From Inonotus obliquus (lineage: Eukaryota > Basidiomycota > Agaricomycetes > Hymenochaetales > Hymenochaetaceae): a DNA stretch of 64,000 nucleotides. Positions within the stretch are counted from its first letter, which is position 1; each line of letters begins with the position of its first letter. The notes beneath the pieces were generated by a model, which saw only the letters and a list, made by a program, of their open reading frames with translations, searched no databases and had not been told where the DNA came from. The stretch covers positions 620,001-684,000 of the forward strand of contig JAJHTX010000007.1 of NCBI GenBank assembly GCA_032164295.1, given 5' to 3'. The position numbers were made by a program, and so were the translations under genes. Below, in pieces: positions 1-9,486 of the stretch.

Positions 1-303
1 GAGATACGACTTACCTGCGACGTAGGTGATAGTACTAGAACAAGAGAGTGAAGAGACGATCACTCTCTAGTCCAGCCTTATATACCCAGACGCCGCGGGA
101 AAGCTTTACATAAACTGTACAGTATAAACAAAGACAAATAGAAACAAGGGAAGAAAGGGGGATGGCGGGATAAAGTTGTTATAGATTGTGATTAGCTAAG
201 CCAGTAGGGATTAAGTAAGGAACGTGATTTAAAATGAAAGTAAATATGCGTCGACGAATAGAAAGAATGGCCGTATGAGGAAAAGAGAAAAGACGTCGTA
301 ACA
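1..303 (-). repeat. LTR-like/promoter-like end of the Copia element
   Basis: This stretch lies just downstream of the integrase reading frame, so it sits where the 3' LTR of the minus-strand Copia element would be. On the minus strand it has a TATATAA box (plus positions about 79-85), a pyrimidine-rich stretch and a CAGGTAAGT splice-donor-like string near the window edge. It resembles in layout, but not in sequence, the region at 4690-5130 on the other side of gag. It is therefore either a diverged LTR, an LTR of a different element, or an unrelated promoter. Its outer end is beyond the window. Confidence 0.35.
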
Positions 304-1649
304 ACAGGGTCCTTCGACTCGAACTGAGCTACCATTGCTGCTTCATGATCATTTATTTCGCTCATGGCTCGAATGATAGGTATGCTTGGATATGCATGGT
401 TTGCTTCACGAATCTTCCAGGTAGGTGTTCGCTTGCGCTTTCCAGTTACTATGTTTGGATCGACAGGTTCGTAGACTTCCTCACGTATTTCTCCTTCTTC
501 TAGAGATGGGGACCGAGTGCGCTGACGCTTGGCTTCATGCTCACTTTGAGCAGGTGATAATGGTCGCTTTGATGTAGTGGGTTCGGGTTCGTCGAAAATT
601 GGTCCAATGTCTATATCTTCATACTCCCCCTTGACGAGCCCGAGCTCTGTCTTAGAGAAGTTGATGTTCCTTTCGACAGTGATCTTCTTTTCACTTGACC
701 AGTATACCCGATGACCATTAGATGTTGGATCGAATCCAAGCCAGCATCCTTCAACTGCGCGCGGTTCGAGTTTTGAATTTGCTGTAGTCATAATGTAAAC
801 TCGATGACCCCACTCATGCATATTTGAAAGGTTTGGAATGTGACCGAATCTCTTCTCAAATGGTGAGAGCATTCCTATTGCTTGTCTGGGGGTGCGATTG
901 TAGACGTAGACAATGTAGTCCAGTGCATAACCCCATAACCATTTGGGCAGTCCAGATGCAAGTAGAATTGTTCGAACGCCATTGAATATTGTGAGGTGAA
1001 CTCGTTCTGCTACACCATTATGTTCAGGTGTATCATGAACAGTGAGCCATTGCAGAGTTCCTTGACGCTCGAGGTGGGTTTTGAAATCGTCCGACAAAAA
1101 TTCTCCTCCTCGATCAGAGTGTACGATCTTAATCTTGACTCCATGCTGCAACTGTTGGCGTGCTTCAAAGGCAACGTACTTTGCAAATGATTCTCCTTTT
1201 GTAACCATGAGTGGCATTTCAAGCCAGCGAGTAGCGTCGTCGATTATTGTAAGCACGTATTTTGCATTTCTAATAGTGCGCACAGATGCAGGTCCCCAAA
1301 CGTCTAGGTGAATCTTTCCTCCGAAGTCATGTACAGGCTCATCCTGAAGCCTGACCTTTGAGATAGGAGCACGTCTGGCTTTGGCGCGCATGCATGTTGG
1401 ACATTCAAAGTCATCGTTTGGGTCCTCAACCATGAGTCCTGGCAACTTTTCATCTCGAATCATCTTCTTCAGATATCCGACGTTGACATGTCCTAACAGT
1501 TTGTGTAGGGAGAACAGGGAGATTTTTCGACCATCAATGCCAGCAGCACATGCGCTGACTTCCTTGAACACTCGATAGAGTCCGTCGTCTAAGGGAATGG
1601 TCCCAATAACATCATTCGAACGATTGAAGATGTGGAGCGCTGAAGAGAA
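192..1649 (-). pseudogene. Copia polyprotein fragment: GAG-pre-integrase and integrase
   Basis: This is the integrase portion of a Ty1/Copia Pol polyprotein. From its N-terminus it shows a GAG-pre-integrase zinc-binding module (LHKLLGHVN followed by FECPTCMRAKARR, an HHCC arrangement). An rve integrase core follows, with the first Asp in HLDVWGPA, a conserved IIDDATRW, the second Asp in VHSDRGGEF and the catalytic Glu in HNGVAERVH. The reading frame stays open upstream of the first apparent start to about 1649 (NDVIGTIPLDDGLYRV), where a TAG and then foreign sequence begin. After about 400 residues the frame runs into LTR-like DNA, and the reverse transcriptase and RNase H that should follow are missing. 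The gag-protease half lies at 2950-4629. The element cannot transpose on its own. Confidence 0.85.
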
Positions 1650-1652
1650 CTA

Positions 1653-2985
1653 CGTGCAGCTGAGCTCGGTATCAAGCCCGGTATCCCATTCTACGCTTAC
1701 CCCATGCTACGGTACAGTCCCATCTACACCTTCCAGTATCTACCAGCACACCTAGAGAAACCGTTGGTCCCATTTCTCAAAGTACCGAATGCCGAGAGTA
1801 CCGGTACCGAGCGCCAAGAAACCCGGTACCGAGAATACCGAGAGTACCGAGTGCCGAGAAACCCGGTACCGAGACAAATTGACAATTCGACATGCTCTCA
1901 TGACATGGATCGGACGTCTCCCTCTCTGGTATTCATTCCTGATGGTTGGACTATGCATGCCGGTTCTTTGGAAAAGCTCAGGGTCAGTATCCATTAAGGT
2001 TTTCAGGTCCGGTACCACCAGGAACGTGTCGGTATCAATCAGCAGGGGCGCATATCTCTTGTCCTGAGGACTTTTCATCCAGGGGTACTATATGCTACGT
2101 TTTCATTGGTATCTTGTCCTCACTAACCCTTTCTTGTTGTCCCCCTGATGGCGCTGCAATGTTCACTTTCCTTGTTACATTTTCTTCAGACTTTTCTTTG
2201 TTTTGATCTTCCTTTCTACTTTCTCCTTTTGGATTTATGAGCTAACTACAGTACAGTAGTATAAATATCTCCTCCTGTACGTAGTAGCTCTCCAGGTAAT
2301 CTTAGGAGCTAGCCTCTAGCGTGAGGGCTCGGGTTTCCTCACCCCCTTCTCAGTTCCATCTCAGTCTCCTCTCAAGCTTCGTCCCAGTCCCATCCCAGTT
2401 CCGTCTCAAGTGAACCTTCAGAGTTAGCCTCCCGTGTGAGGGCTCAGGTTTCCTTCCCAGTCCAGTCAACACTCTCAGCCACCAGCCTCCCCCTGACTGT
2501 TTCTTGCTATACCACCCCGTGCTAGCAGTTTCCTTGCAGTACCGACCTGTACCGACGTTTTTCCCACGGTACCGACGTTTTGTTACCCTTTGAATTCTGC
2601 ACATCCACCTTTCGTTTCTGTACTGAGCTTTTGTTTTACAACGTTTCTGCACATACCAAACCCGTTCGTTCAAGTACCGACCTGTACCGACATTTTTCCC
2701 ACGGTACCGACCCCTTTCTTTCTGTACCGACCTGTACCGAGGTTTTTCCCACGGTATTAGACTCTTGTTTTGCTACGTTCTCTCCCATACCGACCTATAC
2801 CGAAGTTTTTCCCACATTCTAACCTGTCCTTTTCATACCAGAATCACATACCCTTCACTTCCGGCCCATCCATTAACTCCCCCTTTTCATAGACAACAAG
2901 TACCGTGACCGTACTGGTTAAGTACCGGCACGTATTAGCCCTCCCCCACTTAAAACCATACACCCCTCGTCTCGGTATTTCGGTA
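1653..2985. mobile_element. GTACCG-rich non-coding insertion splitting the Copia element
   Basis: About 1.3 kb separates the two halves of the Copia polyprotein, which should be contiguous. The gag-protease frame ends in the typical LNVRDR string near 2990 and the integrase frame resumes near 1649. The intervening DNA has no convincing ORF. It is studded with degenerate GTACCG/ATACCG units, densest at 1690-1880, 2530-2760 and 2890-2990. It also holds an internal direct duplication of a GTGAGGGCTC-containing segment (near 2320 and near 2440). Such GTACC-studded non-autonomous elements fit a decayed DNA transposon or MITE, but I could not identify clean terminal inverted repeats or a target-site duplication. 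The boundaries are approximate. Confidence 0.55.
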
Positions 2986-4629
2986 CCGGACGCGATCTCG
3001 CACATTTAGCACATCCTTCTTGAACAGGCATTCATAACCTGCTTCGCATAGTTTGGGGATCGAAATCAACGTCGCATGCATGTCTGGGGCATACAAAACA
3101 TTACGCAGGCGCATATGGGTAATACCGCCTTTATGTTGCAGCTTGATTGTCATGCTACCTTCACCCACTGCTTTGAACAAGCCTTTGTTCGCAGCTCGAA
3201 TCATAATGTCTGAGCCCTCTTTGTAATTTGTGAGGCGCTCCTTCGACGGTGTCATATGACGACTAGCTCCAGAATCGAACATGTCACAGTGTACTGATGA
3301 CAGTTGCATAGCATTCTCCCCCTGGTGCGCAAGATCGGTGCAATCGATGGCTTCTCCATACCAGGCATCTTCAAAGACTTCTTCAATGTAGGCGGACGTA
3401 GCCTGTTCAGGCTTTGGTGCATATTGAGGAGGTGCACTCGTAGACGAAGAGCTTGCCTGAGGTGTTTTCTTGTCCTCAGATGCAGATGATGCATCATGAC
3501 GTTGGTATGTCTTCTTCTTTGAAGGGCACGAAGGGGATTTGTGACCCTTGCCACTGCACTTGTAACATATGGCTTCGTCATCTGGAACAGTTTCCTTCTT
3601 CTTGCCTTTCCAGTCTCCTTGATTTGAGCGTCCACCACGTCCACGGCCTCGACCACGTCCATTTCCACGACCTCTAAAGTTCTTTCCTCTACCCGACTGC
3701 GCATAGTTGGCACTTTCAGTCTTCTGTCCTTTTCCAGGATGGGTGAGTTGATATCGCTGAAAATCAGCTCGAAGATTGTTGATAAGCTCGACTGAGCTCA
3801 TACGGTGTGGAGCATTTGCTGGGACAGTGATGTCAAGGGTTTGTTTTTGCATTTGCAACGTAGTAACGATGTGGTTATACTCCTGAGGTATGCCAGTGAT
3901 GATAGCATTGACGAATGCCTTATCGTCGATAGAGGTGTTTCCCATACGAGCCAACTTGTCTTTGAGATCAACCATCTTGTCCAGGTGTTTGTCTAGTTTG
4001 TTTGGGTCCTGGCACTTGAGTGTAAACAGCTCGCGCTCGGTTACGGCTTCATTCGTCGCAGTGACGATGTCAAATGTTGTTTTAAGATTTGCCATTAATG
4101 CATGCGTGTGGGTAACGTTCATGTTCTTCATGAATACTGAGTCAGGTAACTTCATCATGATGGAACTGAGGACGGCTCGATCCAGGGCTTGCTCATCTGC
4201 TCCTGCTTGTCCTGCAGCTGGTGCAGCAGTTAAGAGGTTGAGAGCTCCTGATGACATCGCAGCGAAACGAATCTTGCCATTGAATATGACATAGTTGTCA
4301 CCACTAGCATTAAGCTTAGGGACGTCGGCGAAGATTTTGGCAACAGCGTCGGCGGACGGCATAATGATTGGTCGATAGATATGATGAGGGACGTTTGCAA
4401 GATGAGGTATATCCTCAAAGAGTTGGGATATTTGATAAACGTATGCAAGAGCAAAGATAGGGGCTAAGCCTAGTGTAGCTCTGTTTTCTCTCCAATCGAA
4501 CCAATCAGGTATGGGTGTACCGGTTTGATTGAGATAAGTCCTACTGGCAAATCGAACTCGAGTAGGAGGTATATGTGTCTGGGTTTGGTAGTGGATGTAC
4601 TTTGACCAACCACGTAGGGCCGATGGCAT
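2950..4629 (-). pseudogene. Copia gag and protease fragment
   Basis: This is the N-terminal half of a Ty1/Copia polyprotein, starting at an ATG (4629). Residues of about 1-290 match the Copia gag (UBN2-like) region, with the string ERELFTLKCQDPNKLDKHLD. A Gly/Arg-rich basic stretch (GRGNGRGRGRGRGG) and a CCHC zinc knuckle (CYKCSGKGHKSPSC) for RNA binding follow. The aspartic protease site is DSGASRHMT. The last residues (VRYRNTETRGVWF) are read from the GTACCG-rich insertion, so the frame is truncated just after the protease. Integrase continues on the far side of the insertion at 1649. The coding sequence is otherwise undamaged, so the break is fairly recent. Confidence 0.85.
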
Positions 4630-4689
4630 AAACCAACTGGTGCAAAGATTCGAATGAGATTAGAGCTCAAGGCTCATAACCTATTAAAT

Positions 4690-5130
4690 CAAATGGCAAG
4701 TAAGACCAAGGAGGAGTTATCTCAACTCGACTTGGCTTGGGCAGTGGCAGCGTAAACGCAAGTGCACACAGTTGTGGGACGAGCTAGCAATCACAATGAT
4801 TAACAGACACTTCAGACTCTCGTCCTGTATATTTAACATACCTAGCAATCACAATGATTACTAGGTTAAGTGTACAGATCAGTATACAAGTACAATAACA
4901 ATGAAGAGGAATTGTACTCACACAGACACTTCAGACTCTCGTCCTGAAGGTGTCAGTGTGAAAGGGAAGGTCTTATATAGACAGAAACACGTGGGGGCGT
5001 GAAACAGGTGTCCACTATATCGCGCGAGAACACGCAATTGTAACAAAATGAAATGTAATGAAACAATACAAACGCAACAATAACGGAATGATGAGGAATA
5101 GGTCATAAGGTCAAAGATAAGGAATTTGCA
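4690..5130 (-). repeat. Putative 5' LTR and leader of the Copia element, with internal duplications
   Basis: This lies directly upstream of gag on the minus strand. It has a TATATAA box (plus about 4973-4979) and two internal direct repeats. A 19-bp unit beginning CTAGCAATCAC occurs at 4784 and 4842. A 25-bp unit beginning ACAGACACTTCAG occurs at 4803 and 4922. A GGTTATGAGCC-like string at about 4670-4685 is a possible primer-binding site, but it is weak. The sequence does not obviously match the region at 1-303, so the two LTRs may not be a pair. Confidence 0.4.
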
Positions 5131-5134
5131 TTAA

Positions 5135-6300
5135 TTGCGCCATTCTGACAGATTCATCGTCGTCTTCTGTAGCAAGCAAATACACAAACGTCGCTCTCTT
5201 CTGCATGGACCAAGGGCCCTCCTAAACCCACGTACTCAGCTTCAATATGCTCCCAGCTGTCTCGCAATCCTACTCAGTCCTAGTCGCATTCGAGAAGGTG
5301 GCCACAACTTGGAGGTATTGTTGTCGGGATTACGAGCGGGATGAGGGATAGTATAAAGTGAGTACTCTGTGCCCTTTTCTCTATACCCCTCCGACTTTGA
5401 ATCGCATGAGCTAACTTGAGAATGCAGAAATTTCGTAAATGTTTGTCGATGTATCCATCCCTTCTTCACCACCGACGCACTCAAAGCCCCCACCAAACAG
5501 GAATCTCGGTCTGTGCAATTGTCTGGCTCCATGGAAACAACACAAACCGACATTTCGACGGCGACAAAGCCGTCGCTTGCATTTAGTGCTTCTAATCTGT
5601 CATCATCCGCTGCGGCATCAACAAGGAGTACGACCATACCACAACGCACAGACCGAAAGCCAACTTCTCGTCATTTTTCTAAGCGGGAGCGACACAAAGA
5701 CTTGACCCCCTGTGATCACCTCCTTTCCCGAGAGCATCGATTCCCCGCCATGACGTTCGAATGCCTTATCACCTGCTGTTTCTTCACCACAGAAACAGAA
5801 CACACCTGGACAAGCAGGCCCCGAGAGCCTCATGCTCATGCTCAACCGTATCCACGTCGACAAGTTACTCAGCGGTACTCACTTCCCTTTGTTCCTGCAG
5901 GTGTGCACGAAATCCGAGTGTTGGATGTGGCTATCGTTCGCCCGCTTACCAATGGGAGGTGCTGAATGGTGCTCCAGGCAGACCTCCCGTGAATAATGGC
6001 CTTCCTGGTCCGAACGGTATTACCGTGCCTCTATCTTGCCAAGGACAGCTGATGCCTCTTATTTCTATTGCCGCCCATGAAGCACAATGTCTCTCATCAC
6101 CCGCGCATGGGGCGTATACTATCTACCTCGACGATATACAAATGGATTCATCTTTTACTGTAAACATGCAGGAAAAAGCAGCCAATTGGCAATCCCCGAG
6201 TTGGTGTTTTTCATACGGCGTTTTTACGAGGGAGGAGGATTCACCCATTCGATTACAGACGATTTAAGTATTTCATTTGACTCAGCATTTCGCATGACTG
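5135..6300 (+). pseudogene. Decayed duplicated block (copy 1), product unrecognised
   Basis: The same sequence occurs inverted at about 33150-34330. Both copies keep stretches of matching reading frame separated by intron-like sequence. Examples are SQSYSVLVAFEKVATTWR near 5260, a Ser-rich stretch (SASNLSSSAAASTRSTT) near 5590, and WEVLNGAPGRPPVNNGLPGP near 5960-6020. Stop codons, small indels and frame changes differ between copies: copy 1 carries about 10 extra bases near 5220, and copy 2 has lost a GTGAGT donor. No domain is recognisable. The block sits downstream of, and convergent to, a family A gene in both places, so it travels with that family. It may be a multi-intron gene I cannot reconstruct, or a passenger pseudogene. 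Confidence 0.4.
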
Positions 6301-6446
6301 CTGCCAGACATCTTTTTCTTTGCAAGGGATTATGTCACAGCAAGAGCAAGAAAGCAACTCGATTACTAGATCAAAGCACTATTCTACTTGCTAGCTAACT
6401 GATTCGAAAGCAGAGTGCTCCAGGCATTTTGTCAACTTTCCTCAAG

Positions 6447-7025
6447 CTATTTAAAGCGAAACTGCTTAACCCAGCGATTTTTAAGGGAAACTCGTCTATC
6501 CATGCCTGAGACATCATCGTCTTGAAACCACGTTTCGGCTTCTAGTCGGTCGAATAATGCTTTAGTGCGCGTATTTATGAATACTAGTGTGTATGTTCCT
6601 TCAAAGTCCTTCAACCAGTTGCCAAAGTCATTTAAACTAGCTTCTCTGAATTTATCGTCGATGGGAATTTCACCTATGATTCCCCAGTCAGTCTGTGTAT
6701 TGTGTCAACGAATAAGGATAATCACATTGGAGCAAACGTCCAATCTCTTGGTTGAACCAAATACTCCTGCCTTCGCTTGCATGAGGTCGGCAATCATGCA
6801 AAGCAACTAACATGATGCATATTAGCAACTTAGTACAGGTTGGTGCAACCATCAAGTTGAATAGCAACGTATAGAAGGTACGTATGACTCACGCTCCGCA
6901 TAAAACCCCACCGGAGTATCCATTGAAACATTCTTCAAGTTGGGAGTAAGCCTTTTGTATGATGGTCTGAAGCCTTTAAACACGTCTTTGAGTTGCTTCT
7001 TGGAGGACTTGGAATGCTCTGCCAT
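6447..7025 (-). CDS. Family A small three-exon protein, copy A1
   Basis: I resolved three exons on the minus strand: 7025-6893, 6806-6726 and 6673-6447, giving 146 residues. Both introns (86 and 52 bp) are phase 1 with GTGAGT/GTGATT donors and TTAG/ATAG acceptors. Exon 1 is short and basic (KKQLKDVFKG, then SYKRLTP) and ends FYAE. Exon 2 carries RSIWFN and ends LLQ. Exon 3 carries LNDFGNWL, TYTLVF, a helical KALFDRLEAE and the C-terminal WFQDDD...R...L...RW...F block. There is no signal peptide, membrane segment or known domain. The gene is 3' of A2 on the same strand and shares its upstream region, so it arose by tandem duplication. Function is unknown; cytosolic or nuclear location is only inferred from the absence of sorting signals. 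Confidence 0.75.
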
Positions 7026-7320
7026 CTGGAGTATGCCCTATTTCAACAGTACTTGGTAGGTGTCTTTGATGAGACTCGAATACTCGTCTTGTTGGCATGG
7101 TTTATATACTAGATGGAGCACACTCTGCAATTTGTGGCGTCCAGCAGGATTGCCCTGGCAAAGTAATTCTGCAAAATAAGGTGGCGGCGAAAGAACAGCA
7201 CGCCACAAACATTGCAATCTCTCAGGGGCCCTCGCTATGCTAGACGTGTTTTCATACAGCGTGTTTACTAGGTAGGAGGATTCGTCCGAGTATTTCATTT
7301 GACTCAGAGCATTTCCCATT
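7026..7320 (-). promoter_or_regulatory. Conserved upstream region of family A gene A1
   Basis: About 290 bp before the A1 start closely match the regions before A2, A3 and A4 and the orphan copy at 31790-32093. Shared elements, in transcriptional order, are TTTGTGGCGTGCTG, GCCACCTTATTTTGCAG, CGCCACAAATTGCAGAGT, a TATATAA box at about 7105, CACCTACCAAGTACTGTTGA and the start context GCATACTCCAGATGG. GTGGCG and CGCCAC recur as inverted elements. This is a candidate core promoter plus 5' leader. Conservation may reflect recent duplication as well as function. Confidence 0.55.
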
Positions 7321-7457
7321 CCATTGTGTTACTTGCTGTCAGACTTATTTTTCTTACAAGAAATTGTATTACTACAAGAGCACAAAAGTAACTCGATTTC
7401 TAGATCAAAGTACTTGCTAGACCCCCGAAAACAGAGTGCACTAGACATATTGCTGAC

Positions 7458-8033
7458 CTATTCGCGGCGAAACATGCCAAGCCATTCTTCCCTAAGTGCA
7501 TTCTGCTGCCTTTTGCCTTCGGGATCATCACGTTGGAACCACTTTTTTTTTTCTAGATGGTTGAGTAGTGCTTTAGTGCTGGTCCTTATAAATACTAGTG
7601 TATACGAAGCTTCCCCGCCCTCCACGTACTTGTGAAAGTCATTCAATCTAGTTGCCGCGATTTCGTCGCTAATACGGACTTCACCTACGGTTTCCCAGTC
7701 AGTCTGTATATTTCGATCATTTGCATCAGCGAACGACAAAAAATAATCACATTGGAACAACTGTCCATCATTCTCACTGAACCAGATACTCCTGTGATGG
7801 TTTGGATGGTTTGGACTCTCGCTGCCTTTATAAGCAACTAATATGATGTATGTTAGCAACTACAGGTTGGTGCAACCATCAAGTTGAATAGCAACGTATG
7901 AAAGGCACTTACGATTCGCATAAAAGCCTTCCTTCGTTTTAGTTGAAATGTTTTCGCGAGTAAGCCTTTTGTATGACCCGGTTGTCATGAAAGCTTTAAC
8001 CGAGAATTTCGACATCTTGGAGGACTTTGTCAT
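7458..8033 (-). CDS. Family A small three-exon protein, copy A2
   Basis: Exons are 8033-7913, 7837-7751 and 7684-7458 on the minus strand, giving 144 residues. Both introns (75 and 66 bp) are phase 1. Exon 1 has SYKRLTRENIS and ends FYAN. Exon 2 has RSIWFS and ends LFQ. Exon 3 has LNDFHKYVE, SYTLVFIRTSTKALLNHLE and the terminal KWFQRDD...R..ALREEW..MF block. Exon 3 is the same length (227 bp) as in A1. The start was chosen at the ATG after CATACTCCAG, the same context as in A1, A3 and A4. An upstream in-frame extension (through KDTYQVLLK) is open only in this copy and is treated as leader. No known domain. Confidence 0.75.
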
Positions 8034-8800
8034 CTGGAGTATGCCCTGTTTCAACAGTACTTGGTAGGTGTCCTTGTATCCCGCCATGTTGGCATGATAT
8101 ATATACGAGATGGAGAAGACTCTGCAATTTGTGGCGACTAGCAGGATTTCCCTGGAAAAGTAAATCTGCAAAATAAGGTGGCGGCGAAAAAACAGCACGC
8201 CACAAACATTGCAATCTCTCAGGGGGCCTTGTTATGTCCAACGTTTTTACGTACAGCGTTTTCACGAGGAGGAGGATTCGTTCATTCAATTCGAGATGTT
8301 TTAAGTTGCTCTGGATCATATACGTCCCTCTATTGGGATGGTAGCACAACGGAGCCTCTACAAGGGAGACGACCTTTTGTGCTGCGAAGTCGTGGGAACT
8401 GCAGAGGTACACCAGCAATGAAACATTCGCATACTAGCTAGTATTGCATCTGGTGGGCAAGATGGTAAACAGGCGAGTTGCTGGGTATTGATGACAGGCG
8501 AGGATTGGCTGTTGCGAAGTGGGATGGCTTGAGTTTGGGATATGCTCAGAAGCAGCCATAGCGAGTTCGTGTATAGTAGCAACTAGTCCTACATCGCAAT
8601 CAGAAATGGTGATGAACCCAGCCGCCATCGTACTGGACTGCTTGAAACCACTCCGTCTATTAGAACAAAGTACGCTATGAGTAACCAGTCAGCACACATT
8701 GATCGAACTAGACCCAGTTATCAACGATCCACTCGAGTTGAGATCGGAAGCGAAGCCAGCGTACGCGAGCATTCCGCTACCCGTCATGGACAAGGTCCCT
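8034..8800 (-). repeat. Duplicated upstream segment of A2 (promoter plus distal region)
   Basis: The proximal 280 bp match the other family A promoters (TATATATA box near 8095, CGCCAC elements, CACCTACCAAGTACTG). The distal part, about 8300-8800, matches 31380-31790 and 34880-35290 in opposite orientation, including AAGCAGTCCAGTACGAT and TAGTTGCTACTATACACGA. The distal part contains a short ORF on the minus strand (MAAGFITISDCDVG..., ATG near 8626). It is not preserved intact in the other copies, so I do not call it a gene. Confidence 0.6.
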
Positions 8801-9149
8801 AACCGTGAAGAGAAAACATATCTCGGAAAACGGGCGATGCCAATTCGAGTTTGAACTTTAGTCTACGAAATTTGACGTTGGGAACTATATCGCCCCGGGA
8901 ATCATTTAATCGAGCTGGCGTATTAAGTCTCGAAAGCATTGTGAGCTGATGTTGAACTTTCTGCAATACTTTTGAGATGGGACTTTCGAAGCTTCGGTTC
9001 ATGAGTTCTGTAGATAAAAATGGCATAAACTGAGGATAGGCCCCGGGTAAATAATCCATGCTCACCTGCTGGTCAGATGACAGGAGAGCATTCGGAGCCG
9101 TTTTAGTTGCTATACGCCTACAGACATATACAAGTTCGCTGTCACTCAA
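8799..9149 (-). pseudogene. Truncated copy of the BTB-domain gene
   Basis: This copy matches the N-terminal part of the intact BTB gene at 9487-10515. It has PQFMPFLSTELMNRSFESPI, then LNDSRGDIV...NVKFR, then ELASPVFRDMFSL. It has lost about five residues after DIV (LQASD in the intact copy) and stops right after FSLHG, where the sequence changes to the duplicated family A upstream DNA. The BTB fold is therefore incomplete and no start ATG is evident. It looks like a duplication fragment cut off by the neighbouring rearrangement. Confidence 0.7.
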
Positions 9150-9486
9150 GCCTGATAGCAGAATCTGAGCCAGTGCATCGTATCAACTTGTTATACACGA
9201 GTGGAACCATACCCGTTTCGATGTATGTTACAGGGTACCTCCTCTCATACCGTATACACATATATAAAAACGAAGCTCTGCAAGACCCCTTTAAGTCGGG
9301 ATGTTCTGCATGCACAGAAGCAAACTTGACAACTATTGGAAGCTAGCCCAGCTGTGTTTAGAATGATTCGCCGGTTGGCTAGCTCCTAGGAAAAGCTCAC
9401 CTATTCGCCTTTATGAAACCACATACCCAGTACTCATTTCCATGAGAATGCGAGCTTCACCTGATATTTGTGTGATGAGAATAGTA
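9150..9486. other. Intergenic, no gene seen
   Basis: About 340 bp lie between the truncated and intact BTB copies. No supported ORF, RNA gene or repeat was recognised. Confidence 0.4.

Noticed and set aside
1752..2078. A 108-codon minus-strand ORF in the GTACCG-rich insertion
   Set aside because: It is built from the degenerate GTACCG repeat and lacks any transposase motif.
3252..3713. A 153-codon minus-strand ORF rich in Arg and Val
   Set aside because: An alternative frame over the Gly/Arg-rich and zinc-knuckle part of Copia gag; the gag frame carries the CCHC and DSGA motifs.
4784..4946. Possible CRISPR-like or tandem repeat array
   Set aside because: Only two copies of each unit with unequal spacing; a eukaryotic LTR duplication explains it.
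5761..6267. A 168-codon ORF in the decayed block
   Set aside because: It crosses intron-like boundaries, and the other copy keeps different frames over parts of it. I kept only a pseudogene-level call for the block.
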